Part shown: piece after piece, positions 6,515 through 9,393 of the stretch | Layout of the letters: each line of letters opens with the position of its first letter | Position numbering within the stretch: the stretch's first letter is position 1 | NCBI GenBank assembly: GCA_031288935.1 | Contig: JAITQL010000149.1 | Span: 1 to 9,393 of the forward strand | DNA from: Tannerella sp. | GTDB taxonomy: Bacteria > Bacteroidota > Bacteroidia > Bacteroidales > Tannerellaceae | Direction: 5' to 3' | DNA length: 9,393 nucleotides | Made by a program: the position numbers and the translations under genes | Notes under the pieces: model-generated | Databases searched by the model: none | Told to the model about the DNA's origin: nothing | Seen by the model: the letters and a program-made list of their open reading frames with translations, nothing else

Positions 6515-7630
6515 ATGAAAGGAAGAAGATTGATTAAGGCAGGCATTACGCATGGCGATACGAACGGCGTAGGGTACGAGGTCATATTGAAAACGTTTGC
6601 CGACGAACGGATCGCCGAATTATGCACGCCGGTGATCTACGGATCGCTGAAGATCGCGCTGCATCACCAGCGGGCGATGAGCCTGCCGGCCGTGAATTTC
6701 AATGTAATCGGCCGGGCGGAAGAGGCCGTGGAGGGAAAAGTCAACCTGATTAATTGTCTGGAGAAGGATGTGAAGGTCGAGCTGGCGCACGCCACGCCCG
6801 AAGCAGGCGCAGCGGCCTGCAAGTCGCTGGAAGCCGCGGTGGCAGACCTCAAGAAAGGCGCGATCGACACCTTGCTGACGGCGCCGATCAACAAGCACAA
6901 CATCTGGAGTGACGCTTTTCCTTTCCCCGGTCATACGGAGTATCTGGAGCATCATTTCAAGGGCAGGAAACCGGCCGAGGCCCGGTCGCTGATGATTCTG
7001 ATGCAGGAGCAGCTGCGTGTGGCGCTGGTTACGGGTCACATCCCCCTGGGCACGGTCGCATCGCAACTTACGAAGGAGTTGATTGTCGAAAAGCTGAAGA
7101 TATTCAACGCTTCGCTGAAGCAGGATTTCGCGATCGTCAGGCCGCGTATCGCCGTATTGTCGTTGAATCCCCACGCCGGCGACCAGGGGTTGCTGGGTTC
7201 GGAAGAAGAGGCGGTGATCCGCCCGGCGATAGCGGAGGCAGAGGCCTGCGGCGCGACGGTTTTCGGCCCCTATCCGTCGGACGGATTCTTCGGATCGTCG
7301 GCCTATACCCGCTTCGACGGGATTTTAGCCATGTATCACGACCAGGGATTGATTCCGTTTAAAATCCTGGCGATGGAAAACGGCGTCAACTATACGGCCG
7401 GGCTGCCGGCGGTACGTACCTCGCCGGCGCACGGCACGGCTTACGACATCGCCGGCCGGAACAAGGCCTCCGAGGAATCGTTTCGCAGGGCGCTGTTCGT
7501 TTCGCTGGACATCTTCCGGAACCGCGAAATTCACCGTGACATCACGGCCAACCCCTTGCCGAAACAATATGTGGACGGGGGAGCCGACAACGTCAAGCTC
7601 GACTTGACCAAAGAAGATACTACCGAATAA
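6515..7630 (+). CDS. pdxA: 4-hydroxythreonine-4-phosphate dehydrogenase (PdxA)
   Basis: Cytoplasmic enzyme of the DXP-dependent vitamin B6 pathway. It oxidises 4-phosphohydroxy-L-threonine with NAD(P)+ and, after decarboxylation, gives the aminoketone that PdxJ joins to deoxyxylulose phosphate to make pyridoxine phosphate. The 371-residue product shows the family core: G-I-T-H-G-D-T-N-G-V-G near 10 (a Bacteroidota variant of the usual G-D-P-x-G-I-G), T-A-P-I-N-K at 122-127, P-G-H140-T-E, the three predicted metal ligands H175 (T-G-H-I-P-L), H220 (L-N-P-H-A-G) and H275 (Y-H-D-Q-G), and T-S-P-A-H-G-T-A-Y-D-I-A-G near 302. It is slightly longer than E. coli PdxA (about 330 residues) and nothing is missing. 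It lies 11 bases after the DUF4837 gene and 11 bases before the cytidylyltransferase gene, so it is probably co-transcribed with both. The A-C-K-S-L region near 101 also fits. Confidence 0.96.
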   Translation: MKGRRLIKAGITHGDTNGVGYEVILKTFADERIAELCTPVIYGSLKIALHHQRAMSLPAVNFNVIGRAEEAVEGKVNLINCLEKDVKVELAHATPEAGAAACKSLEAAVADLKKGAIDTLLTAPINKHNIWSDAFPFPGHTEYLEHHFKGRKPAEARSLMILMQEQLRVALVTGHIPLGTVASQLTKELIVEKLKIFNASLKQDFAIVRPRIAVLSLNPHAGDQGLLGSEEEAVIRPAIAEAEACGATVFGPYPSDGFFGSSAYTRFDGILAMYHDQGLIPFKILAMENGVNYTAGLPAVRTSPAHGTAYDIAGRNKASEESFRRALFVSLDIFRNREIHRDITANPLPKQYVDGGADNVKLDLTKEDTTE

Positions 7631-7641
7631 TCAAATCAATT

Positions 7642-8118
7642 ATGTTTAAGGACAAAACTATTGTATATACATCCGGAACATTCGACATGTTTCATTACAA
7701 TCATCTGCGAATGATCAACTATTCCCGCAGCCTGGCCGACATCCTGATCGTGGGCGTAAGCACGGACGAGCTGGTGTCGTCGTACAAGACGCCGCCGATC
7801 ATTCCTTTCAACGAGCGTCTTCAAATCATCGAAGCGCTGAAAACGCCCGACATCGTCGTTCCGCAACATACGCTGGATCATACCGAGATCGTCAGGAAGC
7901 TGAACATCGACGCCTTCGTCGTAGGCGACGACTGGTACGGCAAGTACGATTACCTGAAAGACCTGGGCGTGCAAGTGTTTTACTTCCCTTACGGGACGGG
8001 CGTTTCGTCGTCTTCCCTGAAAAAGACGATCTACGATTCCTACGAAAAGCACTTGTTGCAGGAACGGAAGGCGAAACCGGAATCCGTAAAGGAAACAGAA
8101 CAGGAAGAACAGGCATGA
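7642..8118 (+). CDS. TagD-like nucleotidyltransferase (predicted phospho-alcohol cytidylyltransferase)
   Basis: A 158-residue Rossmann-like nucleotidyltransferase of the CTP-transfer family, predicted to join CTP to a phosphorylated alcohol, giving a CDP-alcohol and pyrophosphate. S-G-T-F-D-M-F-H18-Y-N-H21 is the nucleotide-binding signature, but the usual HxGH reads HYNH, with Asn replacing Gly. G-V-S-T-D-E-L is at 38-44, N-E-R-L-Q-I-I at 57-63 and G-D-D-W at 95-98 as in glycerol-3-phosphate cytidylyltransferase. The late R-T-x-G-I-S-T-T signature is replaced by Y-G-T-G-V-S-S-S-S at 117-125. A polar Glu/Lys-rich tail (about 140-158) follows the domain. The length fits TagD-type enzymes (about 130) plus this tail. 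Its stop overlaps the next start (ATGA, 8115-8118). The neighbouring CDP-alcohol transferase supports a CDP-alcohol product; glycerol phosphate, ethanolamine phosphate and a polyol phosphate are all possible substrates. Confidence 0.85.
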   Translation: MFKDKTIVYTSGTFDMFHYNHLRMINYSRSLADILIVGVSTDELVSSYKTPPIIPFNERLQIIEALKTPDIVVPQHTLDHTEIVRKLNIDAFVVGDDWYGKYDYLKDLGVQVFYFPYGTGVSSSSLKKTIYDSYEKHLLQERKAKPESVKETEQEEQA

Positions 8119-8843
8119 CCGGACAGGCTTTGATTACGGGCGGCACCAGGGGCATCGGAAAAGCGGTTGCATCCACTTTGGCACAAGCGGGATACGACTT
8201 GCTGCTGACGTATGCTTCCGACCGTGCGGCGGCCGGCGAGACCGTGGAGGAGCTTCGGGCTGCGCACGGCGTAAACGTGTCTGCCTGGCAGGCGGACATA
8301 GCCGATCCGCGTTCGATTGACAAAATCGCCGGCTGTCTGACGGAACAGGCGCTGACGCTGGATGCGGTGGTATTCAACGCCGGGCTGACCTGCCGCGAAT
8401 CGTTTGAACGGATGGCGCCGGCGGAGTGGGAACGGGTGTTTTTCGCCAATGTCCACTTTCCGGTTTTCCTGCTGCAACGGATCGTCGGACACATGCGTCC
8501 GGGCGGAAGCGTTGTCTTCACCGGCTCGCTGATGGGAATCGAACCGCATGCCACCTCGCTTGCCTATGGCGTGACGAAAGCCGCCGTACATGCGTTGACA
8601 AAAAATCTGGTCAAGTTCCTCTCGCCCTACCGGATTCGCGTCAATGCCGTGGCGCCGGGATTCGTCGATACCGAATGGCAAAGGAACAAACCGGAGGAAA
8701 TCCGCCGGAACATCGAAGGGAAAGTGGCGCTGGCACGGTTTTGCGATCCCGGCGAAGTGGCGGAAGCATATAGAATGTTGATTGAAAACCCTTATTTTGA
8801 CGGAGAAATCATCGTCGTCAGCGGAGGGTATTCGTATAAATAG
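8115..8843 (+). CDS. Short-chain dehydrogenase/reductase, FabG-like
   Basis: A 242-residue classical SDR that moves hydride between NAD(P)H and a carbonyl or alcohol. It shows the cofactor motif T-G-G-T-R-G-I-G (8-15), D-I-A-D (61-64), N-A-G (88-90), the structural N112, and the catalytic S138, Y151 and K155 in the order Ser...Tyr-x-x-x-Lys. N-A-V-A-P-G (177-182) and the terminal V-V-S-G-G-Y complete the fold. The whole signature set is intact, so it should be active. It resembles 3-oxoacyl-ACP reductases and would be auto-annotated as FabG, but its ATGA overlap with a cytidylyltransferase gene and two-base gap to a CDP-alcohol transferase suggest work on a head-group alcohol or a lipid ketone rather than general fatty acid synthesis. 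I do not see the acyl carrier or condensing enzymes expected for a FabG cluster. The substrate is unknown. Confidence 0.9.
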   Translation: MTGQALITGGTRGIGKAVASTLAQAGYDLLLTYASDRAAAGETVEELRAAHGVNVSAWQADIADPRSIDKIAGCLTEQALTLDAVVFNAGLTCRESFERMAPAEWERVFFANVHFPVFLLQRIVGHMRPGGSVVFTGSLMGIEPHATSLAYGVTKAAVHALTKNLVKFLSPYRIRVNAVAPGFVDTEWQRNKPEEIRRNIEGKVALARFCDPGEVAEAYRMLIENPYFDGEIIVVSGGYSYK

Positions 8844-8845
8844 AG

Positions 8846-9393
8846 ATGAGAATGAAGAAAGATTTTGAATTGTCGCTCAAGTCTGTAGAAACAGAGAATA
8901 TCGTCGACTTGTATTTTTATCGCCCCATTGGTTACTGGTGGGCAAACCGGCTCCGGCACACGGGGATCACGCCGAACATGGTGACCGTCCTGTCCATTTT
9001 CGTGGGCGCCGGATGTGGATACATGTTCTATTTCAATCAATGGACGTACAGTCTGACGGGTATTCTGTTGCTGATGCTGGCCAATATACTGGACTGCGTA
9101 GACGGGCAGCTGGCGCGTTTGACGGGGAAGAAATCGGAGTTCGGCCGCATCCTGGACGGGGTGGCCGGCGACATCTGGTTTCTGCTGATCTACGTCGCTC
9201 TTGCCCTGCAACTGACCCACCGGTACGGCACGGCCTGGTTTTTCCTGCCGGCCACGCTCTCCGGCCTCTCCCATCTGGTGCAGGCCAACATTACGGACTA
9301 TTACAAAACGCTGCATCTCTACTTTATGAGTAAAGAGAAGGGGCATGAATTTCAGAGCATGGCGCAGGTGAAGGCGCAGCAGAAAACGATGCC
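8846..9393 (+). CDS. CDP-alcohol phosphatidyltransferase family membrane enzyme, 3' end missing
   Basis: The frame opens at ATG 8846, two bases after the SDR stop (an ATG at 8852 is an alternative), and stays open through the right edge; 182 full codons are visible. Hydrophobic segments near residues 46-63, 68-82, 108-124 and 130-148 indicate an inner-membrane enzyme. The family signature D83-C-V-D86-G87-Q-L-A90-R91...G100-R-I-L-D104 is plain, so it should transfer a phospho-alcohol between a CDP carrier and an acceptor in a metal-dependent reaction. The final Asp, expected four residues after D104, is G108, with Asp at 109 instead. A preceding G-I-T-P-N-M-V-T (40-47) is typical of the family entry helix. 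Translational linkage to the cytidylyltransferase and SDR suggests it uses a CDP-alcohol made by this operon. Whether the product is a glycerophospholipid, a sphingolipid or another polar lipid cannot be told. Confidence 0.9.
   Translation, partial: MRMKKDFELSLKSVETENIVDLYFYRPIGYWWANRLRHTGITPNMVTVLSIFVGAGCGYMFYFNQWTYSLTGILLLMLANILDCVDGQLARLTGKKSEFGRILDGVAGDIWFLLIYVALALQLTHRYGTAWFFLPATLSGLSHLVQANITDYYKTLHLYFMSKEKGHEFQSMAQVKAQQKTM

Noticed and set aside
6620..7174. A 184-codon minus-strand frame opposite pdxA
   Set aside because: It is antisense to a full-length, motif-complete PdxA, and similar shadow frames occur opposite the other genes of this operon.

Overview
The window looks like chromosomal DNA of a Bacteroidales bacterium (phylum Bacteroidota). 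The signs are a DUF4837 lipoprotein next to pdxA, which is a Bacteroidota-type pairing; upstream elements that match the Bacteroidota -7 consensus TAnnTTTG; mostly A/T-rich start regions without a strong Shine-Dalgarno site; two lipoprotein signals; a laminarinase-type GH16 enzyme; and a Tyr-periodic beta-solenoid protein of the kind common in this phylum. Third codon positions are G/C-rich throughout. I cannot name the genus. I see no rRNA, tRNA, insertion sequence, phage gene or CRISPR array.

Layout. (1) Bases 2-817, plus strand: the 3' part of a repeat-built beta-solenoid (adhesin-like) protein, cut by the window edge. (2) A convergent gap (818-934) with a long hairpin. (3) Bases 935-3757, minus strand: a large two-half M16 zinc peptidase that has no signal peptide. 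(4) Bases 3773-4137: a non-coding gap with a possible promoter, two adjacent hairpins and an imperfect direct repeat. (5) Bases 4138-4971, minus strand: a GH16 beta-glucanase lipoprotein, preceded four bases away by a possible 45-residue ORF (4976-5113). (6) Bases 5114-5477: a divergent regulatory gap with a promoter-like element facing each way, small hairpins and a pair of 10-bp direct repeats. (7) Bases 5478 to the right edge, plus strand: a tight five-gene run of DUF4837 lipoprotein, pdxA, a TagD-like cytidylyltransferase, a short-chain dehydrogenase/reductase and a CDP-alcohol phosphatidyltransferase. The last gene is cut by the window edge.

How the genes may work together. The last three genes (2-base gap, 4-base overlap) look like a small pathway. 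The cytidylyltransferase would activate a phospho-alcohol with CTP, the reductase would make or modify the alcohol or the lipid acceptor, and the membrane transferase would move the phospho-alcohol from its CDP carrier to an acceptor. This suggests synthesis of an unusual phospholipid or sphingolipid head group. Both CDP-handling enzymes deviate from the textbook signature: HYNH in place of HxGH, and a final Asp of the CDP-alcohol motif displaced by one residue. The substrate cannot be read from the sequence. PdxA (vitamin B6 synthesis) and the DUF4837 lipoprotein appear to share the transcript.
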